NCBI GenBank assembly: GCA_035578175.1
Contig: JAQMRL010000006.1
Location: forward strand, 57,205,001-57,269,000
Reading direction: 5' to 3'
DNA from: Catonia carolina
Taxonomy: Eukaryota > Arthropoda > Insecta > Hemiptera > Achilidae
DNA: 64,000 nucleotides
Part shown: positions 52,861-63,930 of the stretch, one piece after another
Layout of the letters: each line of letters opens with the position of its first letter
Numbering within the stretch: position 1 is the first letter of the stretch
Made by a program: the position numbers and the translations under genes
Notes under the pieces: model-generated
The model's input: the letters and a program-made list of their open reading frames with translations, nothing else
Told to the model about the DNA's origin: nothing
The model's database searches: none

Positions 52861-53785
52861 CGAAGTGTGGCTATTTAATACCGAAACTGACGTAAAAAAT
52901 TTTATTTTTTATTTTATACATAATCACTTATTGTCACCTTCAATATACACTTGTTCTCTATCCCTACAACGCTTCATTTGAATTTTCCATCGTTGGAAAC
53001 AGTGCTGGAGGTCATCTTCTGTCAGCTCCTTCAGGACACGTCCGCTCAAAATTGTTTGAAATGAAGCTCACAAAAATGTTTTGTACTGACACTTTGTACG
53101 CGATTGAAAATGACCCAAATTTTTTGGAAATGATAATAACATGTGATGAAACGTGGTTTGTTACTTATGATCGTGAAACGAAGCGCCAATCCATGCACTG
53201 GAAGAGCCGAACTTCACCGAGAGCCAAAAAAACTTGAATGAGCAAGTCAAAATTTAAAGCAATGATGATTGTTTTTTTTTATATCCATAGGATTGTGTTC
53301 CTTCACTGGGTTCCTGAAGGTCAAACAATTATTCAATATTATTACCTTGAGCTACTTTCTAAGCTACGTCAAGGAGTAAGGAAAAAACACCCCGAAATGT
53401 GGAAGGCCAAATCATGGGTTCTCCAACAAGACAATGCACCAGCTCATTCCGCGTTATCTGTCAAGAGGTTCCTACACAAGTACAGCATCTCAGTATTAGA
53501 ACATCCACCTTATTCACCAGATCTTGAACCATGAAACTTCTACCTGTTATCTAAGATGAAATTTGCATTAAAAGGGATAAGATTTGTATGTGGAAGCTGT
53601 AAAAGAGAAACCGGCACATTTCCTGAAGGAGCTGACAGAAGATGACTTCCAACAATGGAAAATTTGCATGGAGCGTTGTAGGGATAAAGAAGGAGTGTAT
53701 ATTGAAAGTAACAATAAGTGATTATGTAAAAAATAAAAATAAAATTTTTTCAACGTCAGTCTCGTTATTTAATAGCCACACCTCG
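52861..53785 (+). mobile_element. Mariner-like element with inverted 3' end as its 5' half (copy 2, complete ends)
   Basis: Left end CGAAGTGTGGCTATTTAATA and right end complementary to CGAGGTGTGGCTATTAAATA are flanked by TA (52859-52860, 53786-53787). The first roughly 185 bp are the reverse complement of the 3' coding end and UTR, giving long inverted termini. The remaining body is transposase 3' sequence. Confidence 0.85.
53052..53720 (+). pseudogene. Mariner transposase fragment
   Basis: Encodes TKMFCTDTLYAIENDPNFLE, ITCDETWF (first Asp), HWVPEGQTIIQYYYLELLSK, QQDNAPAHSALSVKRFL (second Asp) and PPYSPDLEP-stop (third Asp region broken). The DNA-binding N-terminus is absent. Stops at about 53236 and 53532. 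Confidence 0.85.
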
Positions 53786-53800
53786 TATAATTTTCATACA

Positions 53801-53998
53801 ACTTTAGACTTCTTATATCATTATTATCAGACCATGGGCTGGAATCATTTTGTAATTTCATTATTAACCGATCCATCATATCGCGATCTATTTTGTGACC
53901 TTCCCGGCCCACAAAACCCAGCCGCTTGGCAATCGATAAGGAAGGTACAAGAAAGATACAAAAAGGAAAAACAATGGGTGGTTTTTGTAAATATTTAA
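53801..53998 (+). CDS. Orphan terminal coding exon
   Basis: A TTTTCATACAACTTTAG acceptor is followed by an open frame ending TAA at 53996-53998. It encodes FLYHYYQTMGWNHFVISLLT, DPSYRDLFCDLPGPQNPAAW and SIRKVQERYKKEKQWVVFVN. The texture (Trp, Pro, Gly, charged helix) is that of a real protein C-terminus, unlike the surrounding AT-rich noise. No upstream exon is evident; the mariner ends only 15 nt before it and may have entered the last intron. Family unknown. It could also be the end of an unrecognised transposon ORF. Confidence 0.4.
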   Translation, partial: TLDFLYHYYQTMGWNHFVISLLTDPSYRDLFCDLPGPQNPAAWQSIRKVQERYKKEKQWVVFVNI

Positions 53999-55388
53999 AA
54001 AAAATAAGTGTATCATTCCATGTGAATTTAATGAAATAAATAAAAAAATATTAACAATTAATTTAAATATTAATTTCACAATTAGCTCTCAATATCAATG
54101 TAAAAAAATATAGATTAAATAAATGAATTTAAATAATAGTATCACCAATATATATATAATATAATATTTAAGGGTTAGCCAACCAAAAATTAAACAAATA
54201 GCATAATTTAAACAATAAGAATTATCAAGAGCATTACTATTAAAAATTATAAAAAGACGCTAAATGACTAATCTTGCTGATGTGACAGTTCATGCATTTT
54301 TAGCAATAGAATTTATCAAAAAAACAGTTACGGATGTCAGTAAACAGGTGGCTTCAAATTTTCTTTAGTCTCTTCAACTTCTTCCCCAAAGTAAATAAGA
54401 TATAAAGATTACATTACTTACAGTAAGTTCCGATCAATTATATTGGATAAATTGGTCCATGTCAATTTAGTAAGGAGAACAATGAATTGGTTATAAGAAA
54501 ATCAGTCAATCTAACATTTCGGTTTGATAATTAATTTCGTCATGGAAATGAAACATCTCGGTTTAATAATTAATTTCATCATGGAATTGAACCCTGGACA
54601 AAATAAAACCAAAGCACAAATAATATATCTTCCAGATAACATAATTAGTTTTTTAACAAAACTTACCAACAGCCATAAATTACAAATATAAAGCAAAGCA
54701 CAAAAATAACCAGTACACTAGGCTCAAGCAAGCCCATGGAACGTTCTAGACTTCCTGGTGTTACAGTTTAATTAAAATAAATAACCAATTAAGTGCAATT
54801 AAAATAATGCCAAATACGAGCATAAAACCAAAAAAATAAATTTTAGAATACAGAACAGTGTCGGCCCATAGAAAATTTAAAATAAAAAAACAAGATAGAA
54901 GTATTAAAGTAGAAGGTACATTCATGATTTAACAAAATAACATTAAACAACCTAAATAAAATAATAATAAAAAAGTAATAAACTATAGAATACATTTTAG
55001 TATATAAATGAAAATTGCAAACATAATTTAAAATTTATTTATTTTTAAGTAATTTATTAATTTATTTTTAATTAATTTATTTCAAAGTTCATAATTTACA
55101 ATTTAAGTAGTAAAGAACAGTAAAGAACGGGCCGACATTACATGAAAAAACTTTACAATAAACTTTGTAATGGAATTTCTACTGGCGACTAATTAAAAAA
55201 TTAGAGCTACAACTCACCTCGAAAGGGAAACGTAGAAAAGAAAAAGTAAAAATTATATTTGCTTTACGGTAAAAGCAATAAATTCCAACATTTCGGTAAA
55301 TCACATGACAACATAACATCATTAAACTCAACTCGATTACATTATAATACACAGTGGTCGAGAAACAGAAAAAACAGAAGAAATAATA
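53999..55388. other. Very AT-rich DNA, no feature seen
   Basis: A local duplication of ATTTCGGTTTGATAATTAAT / ATCTCGGTTTAATAATTAAT occurs at 54519-54580. Nothing else is supported. Confidence 0.4.
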
Positions 55389-55688
55389 CTAACTCACGGC
55401 AACCCCGGTAGAGACCGGAACCTCACGACACAAGAAGCGAGCGGCAATCGAACAAAAATTTAAACAGCCCACAACAAAATACGAACACAAAATGTAACCA
55501 CGGTTACAATTTCTGGAAATTCCAATAATTTGGCTTGGTCTTGTAGTCTTTTCTGAAAAATACTTAAATCTTTTCCCAGATACATTTTGTTCTTGAGTCT
55601 TTGTTAATGTTTCATCTACTAAAGCATAATGCATATTAAAACTTATCACAAATTTTAATGGCTCGTTAATTATAAATTCAATTAACAT
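55389..55688 (-). CDS. Uncertain ORF, 99 codons
   Basis: On minus, ATG 55688 encodes MLIEFIINEPLKFVISFNMH, then YALVDETLTKTQEQNVSGKR and FKYFSEKTTRPSQIIGISRN. The central part is protein-like; the C-terminal part is Cys/Val-rich and may be read-through. No promoter, splice site or family is recognised. It may be chance. Confidence 0.22.
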   Translation of the reverse strand: MLIEFIINEPLKFVISFNMHYALVDETLTKTQEQNVSGKRFKYFSEKTTRPSQIIGISRNCNRGYILCSYFVVGCLNFCSIAARFLCREVPVSTGVAVS

Positions 55689-56189
55689 AATTATTATTCA
55701 AAGGAGGGAATCGCTATGGTAGTTGTTAGTATTTATTATTCATGACAGTACTACCACTGTCTAGTGTTATTTTTGAAGATTCTTCTGTACTTCTGAAATA
55801 ATACTCAAGAAAAAAAATTATTCAATACACTTTTTCTCACATTGGGCTAATTTTAGGTCACATGAAATGACTTAGACGTTTCTGGAAGCTCTTTTTGCAG
55901 CACATTGTCAGCATTCGTTCACGAGTAAGTTGCGGAGAGATGGCTACCCTTTCGTAAAATCTTTATGAAGTCATTTATTTTAGCATACTAAATTTAAAAA
56001 ATATTATATATTTGCATTATTAATGATTTATACATATAACATTCTACGGTTTATGTCAGTCGTACGTCAATAATTTTTTTTAAATGATAATTTTGAAAAA
56101 ATGCAAAGTGGCCATCTCTGCTAAGCTTAAAGGAAAGATAGCTATGGTTTGCAACCATGGCCATCCATGGTTGCAAGAGCTATCACGGA
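55689..56189. other. No gene seen; short inverted repeat at end
   Basis: At about 56150-56175 GCAACCATGG and CCATGGTTGC form a 10-bp inverted repeat with a 4-bp spacer. The rest is unassigned. Confidence 0.45.
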
Positions 56190-56650
56190 TATATTTTCAA
56201 ATTTTTAGCAGCTTTCTGAATACTCGAATATGATAAACCGACTTGTGAGGAAAGTTTTCGCAAACTTTTCCGTAAAAAATTTAGCTATCTCATTTTCATA
56301 TTCTCTAAAACGCTATCTGTCAAAGAGATTTGGTCGACCACTACGTTTTCTGTTACAAATCGTTACAAACTGTCACTACCTGTCTCTCAAATTCGGTTTG
56401 TTAGCCTACAAATTGACATTGTTTCTGAGGAACGCTAACAAATTTAATTTGAAATTATTGTTTTACACTCGCGTACGATTCCTATCAAAATATTGTTCAA
56501 GAATGAAAACCCGTTGTTCAACTCACACTGCGGTATCTATACCGGTTGAGTAGAGCTACCAACTTAGTGTCACGAAACAAAATTTCCCTTTCTTAGAAAA
56601 AATTTACCAGACATTAACAATTGGGTAACAGAACTAAAAAATCACTTTGT
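56190..56650 (+). repeat. Dispersed repeat pair (copy 2)
   Basis: Pairs with 23240-23780 through the landmarks listed there. The 107-codon ORF inside is not conserved in the other copy and is not called as a gene. Confidence 0.7.
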
Positions 56651-56982
56651 ATTACATTGAATAAAGTTTCGTTAACTTTAGGACGTTTGATATTTTGTAA
56701 AGTTTTAAAAAACGTGTGACGTATTTTGAACCAATGTGACATTAATAATATTATAATTTAGCTGTAACGTTATACTAAGAATAGTACAGTCAGAGGAATG
56801 ATTAATGTAATTCAACGAAAATAATACCTCTGTTCACCTTGGGTTTAACTTCATAAATTTATTAATACATTTTATAACATTATTAGTTATCTCTACCAAC
56901 GAATCACTCCAATCACAACATTCAACTTCACAAAGTTATTTTATACAGAAATGGACAGTTTATCATGATATATATATAAATT

Positions 56983-57937
56983 TTTACTTTCTCTTGCCTA
57001 TATGAATATATAGGAAGGAGAGTATTGTTTTCATGTCGATTTTTCGAAATCGAGTTTTCACCGGATCTATACGTTTTCAGACCCCCTGAACCCAAAAAAC
57101 ATGTTTTTAGCGATTGGTCTGTGTGTGTGTCTGTGTGTGTGTGTGTGTGTGTGTGCGTGCGTGTGTGTGTGTGTGTGTGTGAACAGAATATCTCAAGAAG
57201 GGAACATCGTACGAACTTGAAACTTGAAACTTAAGTTAAATACCACTACCGGACTCGACACGAACATTTTCATCAAAATCGGTCAACCGGAAATGGTAGT
57301 TTATTCGTGTAATTTTTCACTTTTTTGCGATTTTCTCAAAAACTGGTCCTACGATTTTTTTTTAAATCGCCTGGTTTACTCAATTATTTATTCTATACAA
57401 GATAGGGTAGGCGTCATGTTTGCTGAAATTCTGGGTGAGGCTGTTTTCACGTAAAAACGTTGTTTTTTTTAAGATTACAGCTTTAATATGCATTTTAACG
57501 CAAAACTTTATATAATAAAAGTTGTAAAGAATTAAAAATTCTACAACTTTTATTTCAAACAATTTTTTGTATAACGCTTAGTTTAGCGGTAATTTGCGAT
57601 TTTCTGTTTTTTCTCACGAAAATCTGTGAAAAATTGATTTTTTTAAGATTTCGGCCTTAGTATGCATTTTACGACAAAAGTGTATATAATTTAATTTATA
57701 GAAAATTAAAAGATCTACAACTTTTATTTAGAGCATTTTTCTCTACAGAGCCTAGTTTAGAGAGAAAGAGTGATTTTCCGTATTTCTAAGCCAAACTGAG
57801 GTTGATTTTCATTTTGCATCATTCACTCATGATTAAAATAAGGTTGTTTTTGAGGTTAGTTTTTCGTTTATTTCTAATATTTTATTATTAATGTTAGGTT
57901 TATTGTTAATTATTTGCATTGGCAAGAGAAAGTTGTG
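56983..57937 (+). repeat. ~1-kb dispersed repeat, most complete copy
   Basis: Ends are ACTTTCTCTTGCCTAT (left) and ATTGGCAAGAGAAAGT (right), forming terminal inverted repeats of about 13-15 bp. Inside are GTCGATTTTTCGAAATCGAG, ATGTTTTTAGCGATTGGTC, a GT microsatellite (57118-57180), TCAAAATCGGTCAACCGGAA and two AAAATTCTACAACTTTTATT-type blocks. No transposase is encoded, so it fits a non-autonomous DNA element. Confidence 0.8.
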
Positions 57938-58029
57938 TGAGTGTTTCACACCAGATTTTTCTTAATACCTTATGCAATGGCTACGGTCAGCTACTGTTAG
58001 TCGTTTTCCTTGGGACTAGAACGGGTAGT

Positions 58030-58100
58030 ACCCGTTCATAACATACAACGTAACACACGTTGTATGTTACGTTGTAACATACAACGTGTATGTTATGTTT
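58030..58100. repeat. Nested short palindromes
   Basis: ACATACAACGT and ACGTTGTATGT alternate twice (58039-58095), so several overlapping hairpins of 10-13 bp can form. No function is evident. Confidence 0.6.
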
Positions 58101-58194
58101 TATCTATTCTTCAACCTTGCACAGAGCAGTAATTAGGTGAAATTAGAAGTGTCTGGACCTTTTCAGTTGTTCCAATGTATAGTCTTAATATCTG

Positions 58195-58410
58195 TCTACA
58201 ACAAACAAGTGGAGTTATAAATTATTTTCACACAATCTGTTAGTTCCAGGAGTAAAAACAAATAGTTCTGTTTCTTATCACATGGTAAGCCTCTAAATTG
58301 ACTGAATCACTTAAGAGCAGAAAAGGTAGAGATGTAAAAGACACTCATAAACGTTTTCTCCTCTGAAAGTAATGAATTACATTATGCAGCCAGACCTTGT
58401 AGTAAATGAA
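58195..58410 (+). repeat. ~400-bp SINE-like repeat (copy 4, 3'-truncated)
   Basis: Contains ATCTGTTAGTTCCAGGAGTA, AAAGGTAGAGATGTAAAAG and GCAGCCAGACCTTGTAGTAA, then stops. Confidence 0.7.
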
Positions 58411-60839
58411 GTTGTAATAGTACTTTTGGCATGTAATTTTATGGTGATTTATCAATGATCACACAAAAATGTTTGAATACAATTTAAATTATGATTATTT
58501 AATAATTTTATTTATATATATATATTTATCGTATAATTAATGATTAATTAATAAAACAAAAATTTTTTTGATTTAAATTAATTATAAAAGACAGTTTTAT
58601 ACTATACATTTTTAAAAGCTTATGTTTATTAATGATCAGATGTAGTTAAATGTTGGGTTTACTTTATTTAAGGAACATACGACACACCTTTAGATAATAC
58701 CTTAAGGCATTTCAATTTAAGTTCATAAGATATACAAGTGGGTCTATTTGAATAATTGAATTATGAAATAAAAACTTCTGGAAGTGAGAACCATAAATAA
58801 ATAAATAGCCATAAATATAATGGCCATATAAATAAATAAATAATGGAAAAATGGTTAGCATCAGTAGGCCCTATGCTTAAAAAAAGAGAACAAAAGTGAA
58901 TACCTTTTTTAACTTTTGACTATAACTGGCATTGACAAAACAATTACAATTATTATATACATTCACTTGTGACAATAAACTGTGACAAACTCTGGAAGAG
59001 TTTATTTAAAAGATATTTTGCAGATGCTTAGAAACTTTCTTGTACATGGTTTTTAGGATGCACCAATTGGAAGGTTAATAGTTTGTTTTGAAAACATTTA
59101 TGAAACTAGTTTAGTATATTTTTTCATTAGGTTTCTTACAGCGATAACTGAAAAATAGTTTTTAAATTATCTCGTAAAAATAATTAACACTCTACGAACG
59201 ATTTTTAAAGAAATACACACGCACCAAAATTCTGAACACTGGGCTGAAAGGCAATAATGACACTTTTGCTACAACAAAGAATTAATTATTTGTTAAGAAA
59301 GGGTAATAATATTTTTTAACACTTAAGCCTAGATTAGTTCGCGATCTGGATAGAATAAATGATAAAAAATTATAACCAAATTACTTAAATTAAATTAATT
59401 ACAAAAAACTAAAGGTTTAAAGAAAGTGTAGAATAGAAAAATAAAAAATTATCGATTTTTCGTTTCTTCGTTATATAGTTTGTATTGTGCTCTTCGAAAT
59501 GGCGTTAGAATGTTGCTATGCCAACTAGAAAATATTTTATTAACTTTTTTGTGATTGTATGTTTAAGCTGATTTTGCCATTTGTCACGAAATTTTACAAA
59601 ATAATTTTCCCTTCCGATTAATATTTTATTTTGATTTATTATACTTTTTTACAATGCCGTCTTTCTTTTATTTATTCATAGTTTGGATGTATAACCTAAA
59701 AGTTTATAACCTGGAATATTTTTGTTGTGGTCTGTCTTTGTTTACACTCGTGTTTTTGTGTCTCAAACTTTAAACGCGAATATTTCAAAACGTCATTTTT
59801 ACAACTTTATCTTTTTCTCAGCTTCCACTAAATGTACAAAGCTGAAATTTTTATGATGTATGTTAATCGTCCAGTTCTATTGATTGATTGTGCCGTTTTT
59901 AAAAGTATTAAAAATTGTGGGAGAAAAGATTTTTTTGGTGATTTTTCGATGAAAATTGGTCTCTTTTTAAAAAAATTGTGCAAATTAAAATGCTTACCAG
60001 AATGAAATGCTACACATTCGAAATATGCACCAACGAGTGGCATTTCATACAAAAAAATTGTAGCTCTAGCTGCAGTGGTTGCTGAGAAAAAGGTACAAAC
60101 ATGAACATTGCTTAGGATAGGGATCCAAACTCCCCTTAACTAGTTTAGGGGACCAGGCCCTCGTATGTTTCTCCATGCTAACATGAGGAAAATTTTCTCA
60201 GCCTGTGGTAGAGATAATTGGTTGAATTTTTTCACACAGATTTATTGAAACATGTACCATTGTAAAAGTACTATTGTACAAACAATGGAAATTATGGTAG
60301 TTCCTAATTACTGTAACTTCCATTTCTCAGTAACAACCCAATAAATAACGTAAGGGAAAAACCTCCATTAACGTAGAACAATGGAATAAGTTACATTAGA
60401 ATAGTAATTAGACAATAAGTTGTAAATATAGCCATCGGTTAATCATCTGGTATTCTTTAGACGGATATATTTCTCCCTCTGTCTGTTTAGGCCTTTCTTC
60501 CATTTACAAACTTGCAGCCAGTCACTTGGATGGTTCTCTCTCCAGGTTGGTTGAACGGTTGGTGGGAGAGAGAGGCTTCTTAACCAGAGGTTTACTGGTT
60601 CAGATCCAGGAAAGTAAAATCAGTTCCCTTGGGACTTAAGAGTGGAACAGAGGAGTTGATTAAGACGGAGCAGTTTTTGAAGAAGTGAGTAGGAAAATGA
60701 AGAGAAGAAGAAGAAGAGGAAAAATATTTTAGGTAAATTCATTTCGTATTTCTTAAGGGTTTCGTTAAGTTTTCTTTTATATTAACTTTTTTGCGTTTCG
60801 TATCACTGTTTTGCAATTTCTGCTAATGCAGACGGTGAA
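58411..60839. other. AT-rich DNA, no gene supported
   Basis: Nothing recognised. A GC-richer patch at 60520-60660 with TGGTTCAGATCCAGGA might be another old tRNA-like fragment. (AAG)n occurs near 60703. Confidence 0.35.
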
Positions 60840-60955
60840 GAATGATGATATATGAAAATGAGTAATGTAAAAATGCCAGAACTGACCGGGAATAGAACCC
60901 GGGACCCCAGCGTAGACGCACTAACCACTACGCCAAAGGGCCGGCCGTTAGTCAC
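60840..60955 (-). repeat. tRNA-derived SINE fragment
   Basis: On minus it reads TTTGGCGTAGTGGTTAGTGC (A-box-like TAGTGGTTAG), then CTACGCTGGGGTCCCGGG and GGTTCTATTCCCGGTCAG (B-box-like GGTTCNANTCC). The arrangement matches a tRNA head, but acceptor-stem pairing and a CCA-ready 3' end are lacking, so it is a SINE rather than a tRNA gene. Confidence 0.65.
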
Positions 60956-61626
60956 TTAATAATAAACTTTCGCATACAATAAAACTTTATCACTTTAACT
61001 AGGTAACGTATTTCTAGCCTACACGAACTATTATTATTGTTAAAATATCTAGCTCTAATTTTGTATCAGTGGCTTCTTAGTTCTACAACTTAAATTTCCA
61101 AGCATATCTTTCTATACCACGTGATTATGTTCACGTACATTGCAAAATACATTAACTAGCCTAAAATTGTGACAAGAGTCTATCAGGGCTCTAAACTCTT
61201 GTGATTTTAACTCCTAGGAACAGTTTATCTTGAAGTACTGTAGCAAATTCAGATTTCAGATTTTGAAATTTAAACCTCCTATAAAGCCAGGAGTGATTTT
61301 ACATAAATTAGTATCATTTGTTATTACGATATTAAAAAATATAAAACGTATTTTATATATTAATACGTGATGAAACACAGTGCTATAAATAATATATTTG
61401 TGTGCAATGTAACTACAAAATTTAAGCGTGTAATGTATTCATGTAAGAAAACTAACAATTTTTGTTATAAATACTCTCTGTCTCCTACCTGAAATTAATT
61501 ACTCAGCGAGAATCCAGTGAAACTATTGAGAACAGTTAAAGGCAGTCAAATCGTTCTAGAAGAAAGAAATCGTTCTAAATAGGGGACTAAAACGGAATTG
61601 TTTCTGTTATAAATCAATTTTGTAAT
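60956..61626. other. Upstream region of gene C
   Basis: AT-rich. GAGAACAGTTAAAGGCAGTC at about 61530 resembles the GAGCAGTTGAAACAAATTAA segment upstream of both gene B first exons. No TATA is certain. Confidence 0.35.
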
Positions 61627-61695
61627 ATGGCTAGAAATTTTGTTAAAAATATCATCCTAATACAACTGATGTTTCTTGCTGTTGTCCTAATTTCG
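61627..61695 (+). CDS. Gene C exon 1: signal peptide
   Basis: Encodes MARNFVKNIILIQLMFLAVV and ends in phase 0 at a GTGAGC donor. It is homologous to first exons of genes A and B in length and in the MAxNFVxxI...LMFxAVxLIS pattern. No second exon with the SRxILWG/Cys core is seen before the window end at 64000, so the gene is cut by the window or incomplete. Confidence 0.6.
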
Positions 61696-62009
61696 GTGAG
61701 CAATTTTTAATTTTTTTTCATGGATTTTAAATTTTGGTTTTTTGTTCTAGATGAACTGTAGCTTAAAATTTAAATTAGTTTGATTTTATGTGTGATTTTA
61801 AATAAAATATACTGAATTGTACTCTGCACTGATACCTGTATGTAATACTTGAAATAATCATATGGGTCGTAGGAAGTTTCATTGTCAGAAGGAGAAATTT
61901 CAAAAGTACTAGGCCCACCTCCAGAAGGATACTACCGGAAAAAATACCAAATACAACACGACCATAGATGGTTAACAAAAAGAATGAATAACTAAAATAA
62001 CAATAATAA

Positions 62010-62960
62010 AAATCTGGTATGAAAAAAAATCACACGAATTTATCTTACCAATGTAAATAATGAAAAATATAACTTATGTCTAATCGTCAATGAATGATGC
62101 TAAATAAAATTCAACGTCTGTAGGACTTAGTAATACGGAAAACACTAATTGACACTAACTAGATTCTGTAGAAAATAGCTTTCTTTAACAGTTTTAGGTT
62201 TTATCATATTCTATATTTAATGATACATACTTTTGCCTTACATACCTTTTTCGGAAGGGATGTCAAAAGAGGCTCAAATTTATAGACCAGTTTGTACGAG
62301 AGATGTGGGAAGATCGAGGAAAAGATGAGTACCGGAAGAGGTTCACTAAACCTAGACCTTGAAGTGAAGATGAAGAAGAATATACTTTTGTCGCAAAATG
62401 TATACACTGCCTCAATATTAAAAATTAAATTTTTTAACCAACTTTGGCAAAATAGAGAGAATCGTCAATTGACACCAAACTACTACTAAGATGCTGCGTT
62501 GTATAAAAAAATGTGTAAATTAAAGTTGTAGGTGTTTTTTATTGTTCTACAATTTTGATAATGCACTTTTACCTTAGAATCCATACTAAAGCCGAAATAT
62601 TTGAAACAACAAATTTTTTACTACTAACGCACAAGCTGCAGAAGAAATTCAGCAGACATGGCGCTAACCCTATCTTGTAGACATTTAGTAAATTCGGCAA
62701 TTTTAAATAAATATCGGAGGTTCTGTTTTTTAAAAAATTGCGGAAAATTGAAAAATCTCACAAGTTAACTTCCGTATTACCGATTTTGATGAAAATGTTC
62801 GTATCGGGTCTCTTTGTGGTAACTAACTTAAGTTATCAGTTTTAAAATGAAACTTAAATACGTACCGTACGATATTCTGTTCTTGAGATATTTTGTTCAC
62901 AGACACACAAACACACGCGCGTGCGCAGACGAATCGCTAATAATATGTTCTTGGGTATAA
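62010..62960 (-). repeat. ~1-kb dispersed repeat (copy)
   Basis: From AATCACACGAATTTATCTTACC to AGACGAATCGCTAATAATATG in minus orientation, with CA/CG dinucleotides at the microsatellite site (62903-62930). The interior near 62270-62390 holds an unrelated purine-rich insert (GGGAAGATCGAGGAAAAGAT). Confidence 0.7.
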
Positions 62961-63289
62961 GGGAACTAGAAAAGTGAGTTTTCGTGCATTTTAAAAAAAG
63001 TAGTGTATTCTTCCAAGCCACAAAACCTGCACGAACTAAAAAATTCAATTGTTTTTCCATTTGACTACGTAAATTACGATAAAATGTAACTGTTGAAAAT
63101 TTGTGAATCAGTTTTAAGTTGCTGTATAAATTGTATAGAGAACCATGTGGGCTTTTTGAACACCTGCTATAATATTTAAAAGGTAATATATTATATGTAC
63201 AGTTCATATAAAAAAAATTGGTTTATATCTATAGGTTTCTTATTCCATTAATCTTTCTTTCGATTTCCGTAAATATTCGTAATATATCG

Positions 63290-63460
63290 ACATATAGGCC
63301 ACCTTGCATAATAAAAGTTACAGAAAATTAAAAAATCTACAATTTTTGTTTTAAACGTTTCTTTCTACAACGCTTAGTATAGCGGTAATTAGTGATTTTT
63401 TTGTTTTTTTCCATCAAAATCTGTAAAAAATGGATTTTTAAAGATTTTAGTCTTATATAG
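63290..63460 (+). repeat. ~1-kb dispersed repeat (fragment)
   Basis: Shows ATAAAAGTTACAGAAAATTA, CTACAATTTTTGTTTTAAAC and AGCGGTAATTAGTGATTTTT blocks of the family. Confidence 0.6.
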
Positions 63461-63465
63461 TATGC

Positions 63466-63930
63466 CTTGACAGACATCTCACGTGGAAACCACACGTTGC
63501 ACACTGCAGAGTAATCTCAGACTCACGGTTTCGTAAGTTGTTAGGCGTCTTAGGTTGCAAGTCCTCGCTACCTCTACACTTAAAAGTCATCCTCTATAAA
63601 TCACTAGTACGGCCAATTATGCTATATGGTGGACCAATTTTTGAAAAATGTCACAACACAACACTGAATATTCTTCAAAGACACCAGTCAAAAGCAATAA
63701 CTTTTGTGCAATAACAAACGCACCTTTTTACGTAAACAATCATACCCTAACCTTTACAAAGACCTGCAAATACCAACGGTTCGAGACATTGTCAACGCAA
63801 CATACAACTCATTACACACAAAGACAATTGACCACATAAATCCAAATATCCAATCTCTTTCAACTAACGATCTCCCTGTTAACAGACAACTGACCCGAAG
63901 GTGGAATAGGGATCTTCTCCGTCCACTATA
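63466..63930 (+). pseudogene. Jockey-like LINE reverse transcriptase, 3' end
   Basis: Reads LDRHLTWKPHV (63472), SSLPLHLKVILYKSLVRPIM, LYGGPIFEKC and LNILQRHQSKAI, then a frameshift near 63705 into PNLYKDLQIPTVRDIVNATY and LTRRWNRDLLRPL with a stop at 63931. It is the thumb and tail of a jockey RT, similar to those at 19510 and 46500-46980. Confidence 0.85.

Noticed and set aside
60840..60955. True tRNA gene
   Set aside because: A- and B-box-like words are present, but cloverleaf arms do not pair properly; better read as a tRNA-derived SINE.
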